DNA of 64,000 nucleotides from Psococerastis gibbosa. Its lineage: Eukaryota; Arthropoda; Insecta; Psocodea; Psocidae. The notes below the pieces were generated by a model that saw only the letters and a program-made list of their open reading frames with translations, was not told where the DNA came from and did no database searches. Location of the stretch: positions 30,157,464 through 30,221,463 of the forward strand of contig OZ020490.1 of the NCBI GenBank assembly GCA_963971405.1, in the 5' to 3' direction. Positions 53,702-63,190 of the stretch are shown here, piece by piece. Each line of letters begins with the position of its first letter. Positions within the stretch are counted from its first letter, which is position 1. Both the position numbers and the translations under genes were made by a program.

Positions 53702-54068
53702 TGTTGTTTCCAACGCCTGTTTTCAGCATTTCTACTTTAAGCAACCCTTTCAGCCTGGCGGGGGGAGTGAGTCTGTTAACTTGAGGCACCCTAAGGGCAG
53801 ACTCTTTCTCCTCGGGGGAAAGGGGAGTTGACTGACAGGGTTGACCACCTGATTATAGGGGATTCCGAACCACTTGGGGAACATGGTAAAGTCACACGAT
53901 TAAAGCAGAGGTGACCAGGACTCGACACGCACGTAAACTGATTGGTATGGTCTCAGCGCGTTATCATGTCCAACCATGTTCCCCTGCCAACGCTGGGCAC
54001 ACCACCAAGTTTTCCGCAGTTTGAAACATGCTCAGCTCTCATGGATTCAACATGGTAAGGCCCATCGC
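53702..54068 (-). mobile_element. SINE-like element S2, copy
   Basis: The plus strand reads GTTGTTTCCAACGCCTG ... GATTCCGAACCACTTGGGGA ... AGGTGACCAGGACTCGACAC ... TTCAACATGGTAAGGC. The family's AAC-type 3' tail is at the left end, so the sense strand is minus. Confidence 0.75.
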
Positions 54069-54139
54069 ATAATAAATAAATAACTTTAAAAAATTAATAT
54101 ATGTATAGATATATATATTCAATTGACTGAGGTTGAAGA

Positions 54140-54425
54140 GGCTACCTCCTCGTTAACATAAATTAGAGAATCAAGGACATTTAGGATTTGGCGGAATTGA
54201 AACCCACGAATTATGACTTATTGGGGATTTTCCCCCGGTCGCATATACATTCATATTCACGTAGTATGTCGAGGGTTTCTATGTAACAGCAAAGGCTTTG
54301 ACGGCCGGAGTCGAATGAAGAACCAGTAGAATCCGGGCTGATGGGCCGTGGTCGAAATGAAAGCGAACTTCCAAACGTTTCGTCAACATCTGCGGTTGAC
54401 ATCTTCAGTGGAACTGCGTAGACTT
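54140..54425 (-). repeat. Repeat family P, copy 1, hammerhead-like core
   Basis: On the minus strand CTGAAGA (54408-54402), U, GTCAAC (54400-54395), loop, GTTGAC (54387-54382), GAAAC (54381-54377). The stem is fully complementary here (GTCAAC/GTTGAC), while copy 2 has GTCGAC/GTTGAC with a G-U pair. A B-box-like GGGTTTCAATTCC lies near 54195 on the minus strand. A frame with DVDETFGSSLSFRPRP stays open in copies 1 and 2. Confidence 0.6.
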
Positions 54426-55225
54426 CTAATATTGTATCTCGGAGGCTCAGCAGCGACTGTGTGGGCAGGGGGATGTGCTCTGATATTTATACTAAGCTGC
54501 GGGGTGGTTTCTATGCCTTACGAAGCTATTTCCTTCCCCCTGTTTGTTACACACTATAGTTCAGACAATACCCTCAGGTAGGTCCTTTATTGCTCTTCGT
54601 TTTTTTTGGCACTGTTATCCGAAACCAGCAGCAGCCCTACTATGCTATCGAGAAATCTATCGAGAATCATTTAATCCTAATCACGGTTAAGTTAATCTGT
54701 AAGCGGCATAGTATAGCAGCAGACTACTGGAACCCGGACGGGCGGACGGCCATCATCATTTCCTAGTCAGAGGATGGGGCTCTATTTCACAACAACAAAA
54801 CAACAGCAAGGAACAATTCCCTTAATAAGTGACCAAGTAACGGTCTAAAATTGCATTCGTGCTTATTCTGAAAACTAGCAGCTGCTCATTGTTACATGTT
54901 AAACATAGAAAAATACTTCAGTGTTGTATAAATTTCCAGATGCCGCCAACTATACAAGTCTTATAAACATAAAACTACTAGTAAATCTTAAGCCCCCATA
55001 TACAAATGTCTTGACTTGAAGGTAGTTTTAAATAAACATCTTCCATTGCATTTCTCCATTATATTTTTTAAATGTATCATTTTAACAAGGTTTGGCACAA
55101 GACAGTGAATATCTATTTCTGGTTTTGTTGACCTTGTTTATTGATGTTATATCGAAACCGAAAAACAAGTATTGTATTCCAAATCCACCCTAGCCCATTG
55201 TTATTTGTTGTTACTTGCTACCCAC
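54426..55225. other. ZNF-G intron sequence, nothing assigned
   Basis: No recognisable repeat except a possible degenerate tRNA-like head near 54705-54770. Confidence 0.35.
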
Positions 55226-55315
55226 CATTTTCATTGTCTGTATTTTGCAAGTTGCTCCAGTCGTCCATCACTTCAACCTTGACTATAATGTCTTCATCTT
55301 CAATGATGGGACCAT
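55226..55315 (-). CDS. ZNF-G upstream exon (90 nt)
   Basis: TATTTTTGCAG / AT-(29 codons)-G / GTGGGT. It encodes GPIIEDEDIIVKVEVMDDWS and ends QNTDNEN. VKVE fits psi-K-x-E, and the DDWSN wording resembles ZNF-D exon 2 (PDNWSD). In phase with 52957-53043. No certain start exon; a frame at about 55458-55480 (MYSISIN, donor GTAAGT) would fit in phase but could be chance. Confidence 0.75.
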
Positions 55316-55582
55316 CTGCAAAAATACACACACACTATTATTGAGAGGGAAGAAGCTTTCAGGTATTAAAATATCACATTAAAAATATCGATGAGAGTTG
55401 TCAAATTGAACACATTTGTTGAAGACATCGTAATACATGATGTGTGCAACTTACGGTTAATACTAATAGAATACATCAATTGTCTCTCAAGTATGTTAGA
55501 ATAGAACAGAATATTTCTGCATTGAGTCATTAACATGAAACAATAGGCGTTCTTTAATATTAGTAAAGTTTAGTATTAGAAT

Positions 55583-55975
55583 AATTCAACGGTCACACCA
55601 CGTCGAATCCGCCAGGAGAGAGCCTGTTCAAAACTGCAGCAAACTTGGTAATGTGCACAGCGTTGACATGGGAACAGGGTGGACATGATACACGCTGAGA
55701 CTACCAGTCAGTCTAAGAGTGTGTCGACTGTCGAGCACTGGACACCGAATTGATCGCCTGGCCTTCTTAATGTTCTCTCAGTGATTCAGAATCCACTACT
55801 ATAATTAGGAGGTCCACCCTGTCAGTCACCTCCCCTCCTCCCTGGGGGAAGGAATCTACCCTTAGGGTACCCCAAGTTAAGAAATAGATTCACTCCACCG
55901 CCAGGCCGACATGGTTGCTTACTGCTTAGAGGCTAAAGAAGAATTGCTGAATACAGGTGTTGGAAACAGAAACGA
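55583..55975 (+). mobile_element. SINE-like element S2, copy (opposite orientation)
   Basis: TAATTAGGAGGTCCACCCTG, CCCAAGTTAAG and CTGAATACAGGTGTTGGAAA are the reverse of the 53702 copy. The tail AAACAGAAACG is at the right end, so plus is sense. Diverged. Confidence 0.65.
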
Positions 55976-56382
55976 ACCAGTATTATAACAATTATTTGCG
56001 CACGGGAAACAAATATTGCCTAACAGAGCCACAGGCAATTGGTACTCAAGCCAAGCCGACTTCATAACAAGAACAAGGCAATTTTCCCAATTAGGTGCAT
56101 TCTGACATACCCAATTCCAGGTTATTCACAGCACTCATTGTAACACCAAGTTTCCTTAGTTCTATATTAAGTATACATAAATAATTTATTATATGTCCGT
56201 TTGGTTATCAATATTCAGTAAAATAATTAATTAGTAAAAAAAACCATTATTATTTTCATTTTTGCCGATCAAGGTCAAAAATTTAATAAAAATTAAACAT
56301 ACATGCTGACAACATTCAAATAAAAAATAACGCGATTAACAGATTTGCGACACATTCAAAATCTTTAACGCGCTAAAAATGC

Positions 56383-56752
56383 TCACTTTTTTTAATGCCT
56401 AATGTCTTTTGTCCTCGGCTGGTCACTGGGGGACGGGGGTCAGGCATAACTTCTTCCTTCTGAGTAGATTCATCCTCCGGTTGTAGTATGTTTTCTGTCT
56501 TCTGCTTCTCATCATCATCATCATGAAAATCAACATCCTCCTCATCAAGACCATCATCATGATCAAGGTCATCATCGCCGTCATCCAGATCAATATCATC
56601 ATCATCCTTATCAAGGTCATCATCATCGTCATCAAAATCAATATCATCATCCTTATCAAGGTCATCATCATCGTCGTCATCGAGATCAATATTATCATCA
56701 TAATCATAATCATCATCATTATCAATATCAAGATCAAAATCGAGCAGTTCAA
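56383..56752 (-). other. Asp-rich reading frame with non-repetitive tail
   Basis: One minus frame encodes a long run of D, I, L, F (for example DDDLDKDDDIDFDDD), followed by EKQKTENILQPEDESTQKEE and RPPVTSRGQKTLGIKK before a stop. The upstream side closes with a TGA just before ELLDFD. The GAT repeat explains the acidic part; the tail is not repetitive and may be old coding sequence. No family recognised. Confidence 0.35.
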
Positions 56753-57239
56753 TTCAATTATTAATAATCTACCGCCCCCAAGGGTCCGTCCCTGTCACGT
56801 GGCCGCTAGCTACGAAATCCGCTGGAGACGTCATCGCGAGGGAACGTATAGATGTATAGTCGTCGTAGATGAGATTGATCTGTGCCCATAGGCCATAATA
56901 TGGCTACCGGGGAATTCATTCACTACGCTCTCTGAAGACTGTGTAACCTGTGTTCACTATGCATTGAGTCTTTTTAAGGGGCCGGAACTAAATAACTAAT
57001 GTTACTAATGTCATATTTTTTTATACCGAAAGGCTGTTATTCAGTTATTGTTATTATAGTAATAAGTTAGCCAAGTTAGGCCTATCCTATTTAAATTGCT
57101 ACTACTTATTACCACATTTTACCATAATTGCATTCATTATGTAATTAGTAATTAAATATGAATTAATAATTCATTAATTGATCATACTTTCTAGAATAAT
57201 TTATTCATTTTTACATCAAAAAATTGAGTAACTATAAAG
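56753..57239. other. Spacer with a G+C-rich patch
   Basis: 56770-56900 is clearly richer in G+C, with CACGTG at about 56798 and TGACGTC near 56830, and may be promoter-like. The rest is AT-rich. Confidence 0.3.
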
Positions 57240-57530
57240 GTGCCCATTCCACATACGTACAACGTCAATGAAAATTTTGAAATTGAAGGTGGTACCAGAA
57301 TTTTTAGTATGTCTTTAATGTCTGCTACCACCTTCAACTTCATAATTTTCATTGACGTTGTACTTAGGGGGGTATTCCACATACGTACAACGTCAATGAA
57401 AATTATGAAATTGATGGTGGCAGCAGACATTTTTACATACTAAAATTCTGCTGCCACCATCAATTTCATAATTTTCATTGACGTTGTACGTATGTGGAAT
57501 GGGGGCCTTTAATGTGGAATGGGCGCCAAA
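57240..57530. mobile_element. Array of two hairpin MITEs
   Basis: Unit 1 (57240-57360) and unit 2 (57370-57510) have the arms ATTCCACATACGTACAACGT seen at 22811-23267. The loop reads AATTTTTAGTATGTCTTT in unit 1 and a shortened ACATTTTTACATACTAAAAT in unit 2. Arm mutations in unit 2 are matched on both sides (GGTGGCAGCAGA / TCTGCTGCCACC). Confidence 0.8.
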
Positions 57531-57741
57531 ACAAAATGTAGTTGTCGCCAACTTGATAAAAACTCTTCTATTTTTGCGACAATTTAATAACAGTCGACTG
57601 CTGCTAGGGCTAGGCAAGTAAATAAAAAATAGTAAATAACAATAACTCCTACTCTCAAGAGTCGTCTTAAAATCTTAAAATTCAGCCTAATAAAAATGCT
57701 GGGTATTCATGCTCAGTTAGTTTTAATTTGCTAATATTACA
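57531..57741 (+). promoter_or_regulatory. Probable 5' region of the RUN-domain gene
   Basis: The stretch between the hairpin MITE array and the start codon at 57742 must include the 5' UTR and probably the promoter. No TATA box or initiator is clear, so this rests on position only. Confidence 0.3.
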
Positions 57742-57778
57742 ATGTCCATTTCAGACCCCTTGCTTAAGGAGTTAAAAG
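57742..57778 (+). CDS. RUN-domain gene, exon 1
   Basis: ATG, codons for MSISDPLLKELK, then G and the donor GTATGG. The one-base overhang joins exactly to the GT that opens the exon at 61205, giving LLKELKGIFQKFLNKDPITD without a break. RUN proteins such as FYCO1 have a similar lead-in before the domain. Confidence 0.65.
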
Positions 57779-58666
57779 GTATGGATTCCGAATTCTTAAT
57801 TTTTTGAAATGGCAGTGTGTACCTGCTGTATGTTTGCTTCTTCGAATCAAAAAGCTCTCATAATATTATGTTAAGCTAAGCATAAAAGCATTCCTTGGAA
57901 GTTCCCTCGTTAAATTGGCGGTTAGGTGAAAACACTGAAAAGGCTTAGGCTACCCTGCGGTACGAAAAGTCGGGTCGGAGTAACTGCGTAACATAAAGTG
58001 GAAGGCAAACGTCCCATTGGCAAGATCATTTTTATTTTTAACATTGTTTTATTTGCATGCCTTTTACCTGTTGCTTGCATAAACTAAATAAAAGTAAAAA
58101 GTGCCAATAATCAATGCAAAAAATCGATAAAAAATAGGCTGTAAGAAATAATTATGCTTCGCCGACCTTTAATTCATTCAGAAATGGGTTTCTCTTAAGC
58201 TAAAGAAACGATACAAAACCAAATTTAGTGTTTTTGAGTAACTCAACCTATTACCAAATTGGCATACGTACAGTAGGTATTCTACTGCCATCTAAGGAGA
58301 ATGTGTGTGTGTTGTAGGAAATTAGTAGTGACATGCACTAATACGTTTTCCACTACTCATTCAATCAGCTCGTTCCATTTCACTGTCGTTCCCTCTCTAA
58401 TTTATCTTGAAGCCGTTTCCTGAATGCGGTCACTGATGGTGTTGAATTGTCTCTGGTAAGTTATTGTACTTGGAGACACCTTCAACATGTATTAATTTCA
58501 TAGAATTCCTTATACCATCCATGACTGCTGGGACACCCTCGCATTCCCAGCCACCTAAAGTCTTTTTCTCCCCCTGTTCCCACCGTAACTTAGGTCTTCC
58601 CCCGGCTTCGCCGCTGTTACCTTTCCTCTTTTCGGATCTCCATTTTTTTTTTCAATAAAAAGATAA
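57779..58666. other. RUN-domain gene intron 1, unique part
   Basis: No recognisable feature apart from a C-rich stretch near 58555-58640. Confidence 0.4.
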
Positions 58667-59052
58667 ATCGCATACAAACAATTTAATGAATGTATCCGAT
58701 TGACCTTTTCAGTCGCCTCTGTAGGTCATTACCCGTGATGAGTACGACACGTCTCCGATTGCATGGCGTGTAAAGACTCGCACTATTGCAAGCACGTTAC
58801 CACCTGGGCATCGAAGTCGATGACCTGCTTTCCTGACTGCCACGACAATGGCAGGGCTCCCGTAGCCAATATCTCAATAAGCCTGCCCCAACTTTAGTCC
58901 CAATCCTTCACTGCCCAGTCTCACACAACCTTAATGCGTAACCCATGTAAATAACCTTCCGTGTTGAGTACGACATACCCGTGATGAGTACGACACGTCT
59001 CCGATTGCATGGCGTGTAAAGACTCGCACTATTGCAAGCACGTTACCACCTG
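58667..59052 (+). repeat. Repeat A, left copies
   Basis: A full copy runs from AATCGCATACAAACAATTTA to CCATGTAAATAACCTT (about 58664-58969). It is followed by a second, partial copy (ACCCGTGATGAGTACGACAC to GTTACCACCTG, 58977-59052) that joins directly to RT sequence. The same repeat recurs intact at 60105-60351. Confidence 0.85.
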
Positions 59053-60105
59053 CAGCCAATAGAGCATATTTTGCCAACCTAAAATTGCTCAAGTCAGTAA
59101 AAATGACTATGGAAAACGCCAGAGCCAGTGTAATAATAGACGGACGATGTGGAGAAGAATTCCCACTCGGCAGAGGGGTACGACAAGGAGACGCCCTCTC
59201 AGCTACACTGTTCAACCTGGCACTGCAAGCAGCGTTACAGAATATAGTAGAGAGTGGGACAATTGTATACAAGTCACAAATGATCTGCGCATATGCGGAT
59301 GACATAGTCATAATCACTAAAAATAGGAAGCAACTAGGAGAGATACTTGCTAGACTATGTGTAGAGGCGAGTAGAGCTGGACTAGAAATAAATGTCTCAA
59401 AAACTAAGTATCTAGTAATGTCAGCGTTAGAAAGGAGACGGAGAAGTGACAACCTGACTGTACAAGGAATGGCTTTCGAGAATGTAAAGAGCTTCATCTA
59501 CCTTGGTGCAGAAGTAAACAATCAAAACAAAACTAGCGCAGAGATAGACAGAAGAATAACAGCAGCCAATAGAGCATATTTTGCCAACCTAAAATTGCTC
59601 AAGTCAAGACTTATCTCTAGAGCCACAAAACTACGAATATACAAAACCCTTATAAGACCAGTTGCAACATACGGATCGGAAACCTGGAATCTCACTGTAA
59701 ACGATGCCAACAAACTACGTGTACTCGAAAGAAAGATAATAAGGAGGATATATGGACCCCTTTACGAGTACGGAGAATGGCGTATAAGACACAACGCTGA
59801 AATCGACGCCGCTCTCAACGGAGAAGACATAGTAAGGTTCATTAAAGCACAACGATTAAGGTGGCTGGGACACGTTGTAAGGATGTCTGAAGAACGCATG
59901 CCACGAAAAATGTACAAAGCAAGCATGACGGGAAGACGACTGCCAGGACGGCCAAGAAACCGCTGGAAGGACGAGTTAGAGAATGACCTTCGCGAGTTGG
60001 GAGTCTCCAGATGGTGGAGCGTTGTGCAAAACCGAGAAGAATGGAGGAGTGTTGTCGAGCAGGCCAAAGCCCACCAAGGGCTGTAGAGCCGGAAGAAGAG
60101 AAGAA
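59053..60105 (+). mobile_element. RTE-like non-LTR retrotransposon fragment, internally rearranged
   Basis: It starts with 44 bases (59053-59096) that are a perfect copy of 59563-59606, joined out of order to the RT palm. The segment after the reading frame ends AAGAAGAGAAGAAG, and repeat A then resumes. The element therefore sits between two copies of repeat A. Confidence 0.75.
59085..60086 (+). pseudogene. RTE-like reverse transcriptase, partial palm to C-terminus
   Basis: 333 codons are open. It has GRGVRQGDALSATLFN (palm block), AYADDIVII (catalytic YADD) and SFIYLGAEVNNQNKTSAEI (thumb). KTLIRPVATYGSETW, RLRWLGHVVRMSEERMPR and RPRNRWKDELENDLRELGV then form the C-terminal tail, ending HQGL-stop. 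The N-terminal endonuclease and RT blocks before the palm are missing, and the first residues come from a displaced copy of the later segment FANLKLLKS. The open frame suggests the rearrangement is fairly recent. It cannot be an autonomous element. It is inside RUN-gene intron 1, same strand. Confidence 0.8.
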
Positions 60106-60351
60106 GTCGCCTCTGTAGGTCATTACCCGTGATGAGTACGACACGTCTCCGATTGCATGGCGTGTAAAGACTCGCACTATTGCAAGCACGTTACCACCTG
60201 GGCATCGAAGTCGATGACCTGCTTTCCTGACTGCCACGACAATGGCAGGGCTCCCGTAGCCAATATCTCAATAAGCCTGCCCCAACTTTAGTCCCAATCC
60301 TTCACTGCCCAGTCTCACACAACCTTAATGCGTAACCCATGTAAATAACCT
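60105..60351 (+). repeat. Repeat A, right copy
   Basis: CGCCTCTGTAGGTCATTACC to GTAAATAACCTT is almost identical to 58710-58969. The near identity of left and right copies points to a recent duplication or capture with the RT element. Confidence 0.9.
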
Positions 60352-60371
60352 TCACTTTAGTCTTCCCTTAG

Positions 60372-60562
60372 TCAGGCCATGTAGAATAGTGGTACCGACT
60401 CCAACATTCACCCGGAAGGTTGTTGGTTCGAGTCCCACACTTACTACATTTTCTTCGGAGGGCATGTAGAGCAGGCGGTCCTAGTTGAGTGTATGAGAAG
60501 GCTTTATAGCCATAACTCCGCTAAGTTGGCTTAGTAATAGAGCTAAAAGTCATTTTTTTTTT
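60372..60562 (+). mobile_element. tRNA-headed SINE S1 with poly(T)-like tail
   Basis: GGCCATGTAGAATAGTGGTA (A-box-like) and GTTGGTTCGAGTCCCAC (B box) form a tRNA-like head. A body follows (GGCATGTAGAGCAGGCGGTC, GCTTTATAGCCATAACTCCG, GCTTAGTAATAGAG) and then a T run at about 60552-60567. A headless copy is at 31970-32130, and a head fragment near 63655-63720. Confidence 0.75.
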
Positions 60563-60567
60563 TTTTT

Positions 60568-60640
60568 ACTTAAGCCTAATTAGGGATGACTGGCGAACGA
60601 GAGCGCAGGCCAAGGCCCTTGACGGGCCGTAGCGCCTAGG
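60568..60640 (+). pseudogene. RT C-terminal scrap
   Basis: DDWRTRAQAKALDGP-stop resembles the last residues of RTE-type pol proteins. Very short. Confidence 0.4.
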
Positions 60641-61204
60641 AGTAATGCAACTAGTTGTTACGCCCTGCAGTGCTCGGCCCAATGCACACTATGGGACAAA
60701 CTACGGGATCAGGTTGGACAAAAGGAGGGCGGACATCAAAAGATCCTGTGCACGCCGAACATGTGGGCACTAGCGTCAAGGGCATTTCTGAGTCATCAGG
60801 CAGTCGGCATCACCTGAGCTGGAAGCCCTGTACTAAGAAGTAAGAAGTAAGTTACGCCCCAGGCCTAGCACAAGAGCATTTGCTCTTCTTGGCCTGGGCT
60901 CATGGCTGAGGACAGACAACAAGCCTCTGTTTTGTAAATGTTATATCGTTCGTCACGTATGTCTTTAGCCATAGTGTATAAAACACGAACCTTGGGTTCG
61001 AAGAGTCAGAGAGAACTGATTCACCATGTGAGCTGATACACAGTGCAAGTGGGAGTAGCCTCATAACAATGAATGACTAAGTACGTTATCATGTAGCCCC
61101 TAAGTAACTAAGTAAAATAATTCCCTTCTCCACTCTGAATATTCCATAAAAGGTCTCAATTAGTGGTATTCGTAGTGTGACACTAGGAATGGCTCTGTTT
61201 GCAG
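60641..61204. other. RUN-domain gene intron 1, right part
   Basis: No clear feature. The sequence ends in a pyrimidine-poor tract and the acceptor CTCTGTTTGCAG. Confidence 0.4.
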
Positions 61205-61521
61205 GTATTTTCCAAAAATTCCTTAACAAGGACCCTATAACCGATTCAGAACCATGTCTAATCATATTCTGCGAAGTTTTGGAAAGCATCTTCTACAAAG
61301 GCATGGTAATGCATGAGGATTTTATGCCCCCCGTCTTTGGCTGGATGGACGTGCTGGCGGATGAAATGGACCGAGGCGATCTGCCCAGAGTGTTTCCCTA
61401 CATCCGCAGCATCGACTACTGCAGGGGTTGTAAAAAAGTCACGACATCAGTTGGCCGATTTAGACTCCTGGTTCGCTGTTGTTTGTTTTACAAATGTCTT
61501 CACGTTCCTGTTGAGGCAATG
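61205..61521 (+). CDS. RUN-domain gene, exon 2
   Basis: A 317-nt exon with clean borders (TTTGCAG / GT ... GAGGCAATG / GTAAGA), in phase with exon 1; it ends in phase 0, so more exons should follow beyond this window or in its last part. The product resembles a RUN domain, a helical module that binds small GTPases on vesicles: PITDSEPCLIIFCEVLESIF, then GWMDVLADEM, and the block VTTSVGRFRLLVRCCLFYK matching the family pattern T-S-x-G-x-x-R-x-x-x-R-x-x-L. The closest wording I know is FYCO1/RUFY. It differs in lacking the usual GKGRAF or GRGRAW spelling. It is not a zinc-finger gene and marks the right edge of the cluster. Family assignment is by eye. Confidence 0.55.
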
Positions 61522-61585
61522 GTAAGATTTTTCACTGTTTTTCTTATAAATGGTATTTGTCGCCGTTTAATAAAAATAATTATCT

Positions 61586-61778
61586 ATAAGAAAAACAGAA
61601 AAATGCCAAAGAAGCTCAAGGGTCGAATATATAAGCAAGTGATCCGACCATGCATGCTGTGCGGTGCGGAGTGTTGTGCGGTCAGGAAGCGAGATGAACA
61701 CAAAATCCACGTGGCGGAGATGAGAATGCTACGAAGAGCGTGTGGACTGACCCTGCAAGACCGGCGGTTGGAGATACT
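61586..61778 (+). pseudogene. RTE-like RT fragment, left half (split)
   Basis: MPKKLKGRIYKQVIRPCMLC, GAECCAVRK and VAEMRMLRRACGLTLQDR are RTE-type thumb/connector sequence. It is cut at about 61778 by the segment 61779-62200; a matching C-terminal tail resumes at 62345. It lies in intron 2 of the RUN gene, same strand. Confidence 0.7.
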
Positions 61779-62200
61779 TACTTACTTAACGTGTCCGGGC
61801 CTAGGACACGTTGATCCAAAACGTTGCGGCCTGGATGGCCTTGTCGTTGGCGTCCAAAAGATCCCTCTGGGACACGGCTTCTCTCAGCCTCGGGCAGACC
61901 TGAAGGTGTCCGTCGTCCTGGACTTGTCCGCACTCGCAAGTTGAGACCTCCGCCAGTCCCCACCTACACAAGTTCGCACGGCATCTTGTGACCCCCGCTC
62001 TTAGTCTATTCAGGCTCCGCCATGTAGGGTACGACAGTTGGGCTCCGGGTGGCATTTTTTCTTGGATGTTTGGTGTTCGGTTCTTCCACCAGTCGGTTCG
62101 ATTTGCGCTGGTTGTTCCCGCCACCCGTGTCGTACGGCTGAAGAAACTCTTTCTCCACTTCAGGCGGTTGTACCCAGCTGACTGTCCGTGAAGTGGGTGC
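61779..62200 (-). pseudogene. Second RT C-terminal fragment (opposite strand) inserted in the first
   Basis: The minus strand reads NRLRAGVTRCRANLCRWGL, then CECGQVQDDGHLQVC, the Cys/His-containing tail found in some insect RTs. Its opposite orientation inside 61586-62613 indicates a nested insertion. Confidence 0.65.
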
Positions 62201-62344
62201 CGGGGGTCATCCTCTGCTTTGGTCCTTTCGACATCTTCTTGAACGGAGCGTCGGATAGTTGGAGGAGCAATGCCGATGATGGGGTAGATCTTATGAACGG
62301 CGGTGGGTTTGAGACAGCCTGAGCAGCCTCATTTACAGCAACAT

Positions 62345-62613
62345 CGACCTTGGAGATGAAAACTGGTGATGTCGCACTGAAGCTAAGGGAAAGAAGACTC
62401 AGTTGGTGGGGCCACGTCCAGAGGAGGGAGGAAACATCCCTCCTAAAGCGTATACAGAATATGACACTCCCTGGACCCCGCCCCCGGGGAAGACCGAAAA
62501 TGACACACCCCAGAAAAAACGAAGAAGACGTAAGGACTCTCGCCCTGAACAAGGAAGACGCTCTAAACAGAGTTGCTTGGAAACGCCGCTGCCGTGCCGC
62601 CGACCCTCCCTGA
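62345..62613 (+). pseudogene. RTE-like RT fragment, right half (split)
   Basis: ERRLSWWGHVQRREETSLLK, PRGRPKMTHPRKNEED and NRVAWKRRCRAADP-stop are the canonical C-terminal end of RTE-type pol. Together with 61586-61778 it is one element split by an insertion. A run of AAAAGTAAAAGTAAG-type sequence follows the stop. Confidence 0.75.
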
Positions 62614-62851
62614 GGACAAAGGCGATGTAAAAGTAAAAGTAAGTAAAAAAAGAAGAAAGAAAATTGTCTTTATTTTCCATATGAGCGAATTTTTAGCCTT
62701 TCGGTCTAGTCTACAAATTGGGCGCATTTGTAAATGTTATTTCTGTGTATTGACTCACTTAATCTACCTGTCTGTCATTCGGTCTGTCCGTCCCCGAAAT
62801 AGAATCGATGGGGTTAAAGACCTTGCGCTCGACTGACCGATTAGTCAAGTG

Positions 62852-63190
62852 TTGTTTGTTGTTTCTAACGCCTGCTTTCAGCATTTCTGTTTTAAGCAAC
62901 CCTGTCAGCCTGGGCGGGGGGAGTGAGTCTGTTTGCTAACTTGAGGCACTCTTTCACCTCCGGGGAAAGGGGAGTTGACTGACAGGGTGGACCTCCTGAT
63001 TATAGTGGATTCCGAACCACTTGGGGAACATAGTAAAGTCACACGATTAAATCGGAGGTGACCAGGACTCGACACGCACGTAGACTGACTGGTATAGTCT
63101 CAGCGCGTTATCATGTTCCCCTGCACACTACCAAGTTTTCCGCAGTTTTAAACATGCTCTGCTCTAATGGTTTCAACATGGTAAGGCCGT
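62852..63190 (-). mobile_element. SINE-like element S2, copy
   Basis: GTTTCTAACGCCTGCTTTCA to TTCAACATGGTAAGGCCG parallels 53702-54068. The GTTGTTTGTTGTTTC lead is the reversed AAC tail, so sense is minus. Confidence 0.8.

Noticed and set aside
56423-56752. Met/Ile-rich membrane-like protein
   Set aside because: It is the out-of-frame reading of a GAT repeat; the Asp-rich frame is the only one with a complex tail.
57191-57617. Short frames with PHTYNVNENYEIEGG repeated at 23086-23379
   Set aside because: They are translations of the hairpin MITE arms, repeated because the arms are repeated.
59085-60086. Complete host gene
   Set aside because: Catalytic YADD, the RTE-type C-terminal tail and the displaced duplication show a truncated retroelement.
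60372-60450. Functional tRNA gene
   Set aside because: Only A- and B-box-like sequence is present; no cloverleaf, and the sequence continues as a SINE body.
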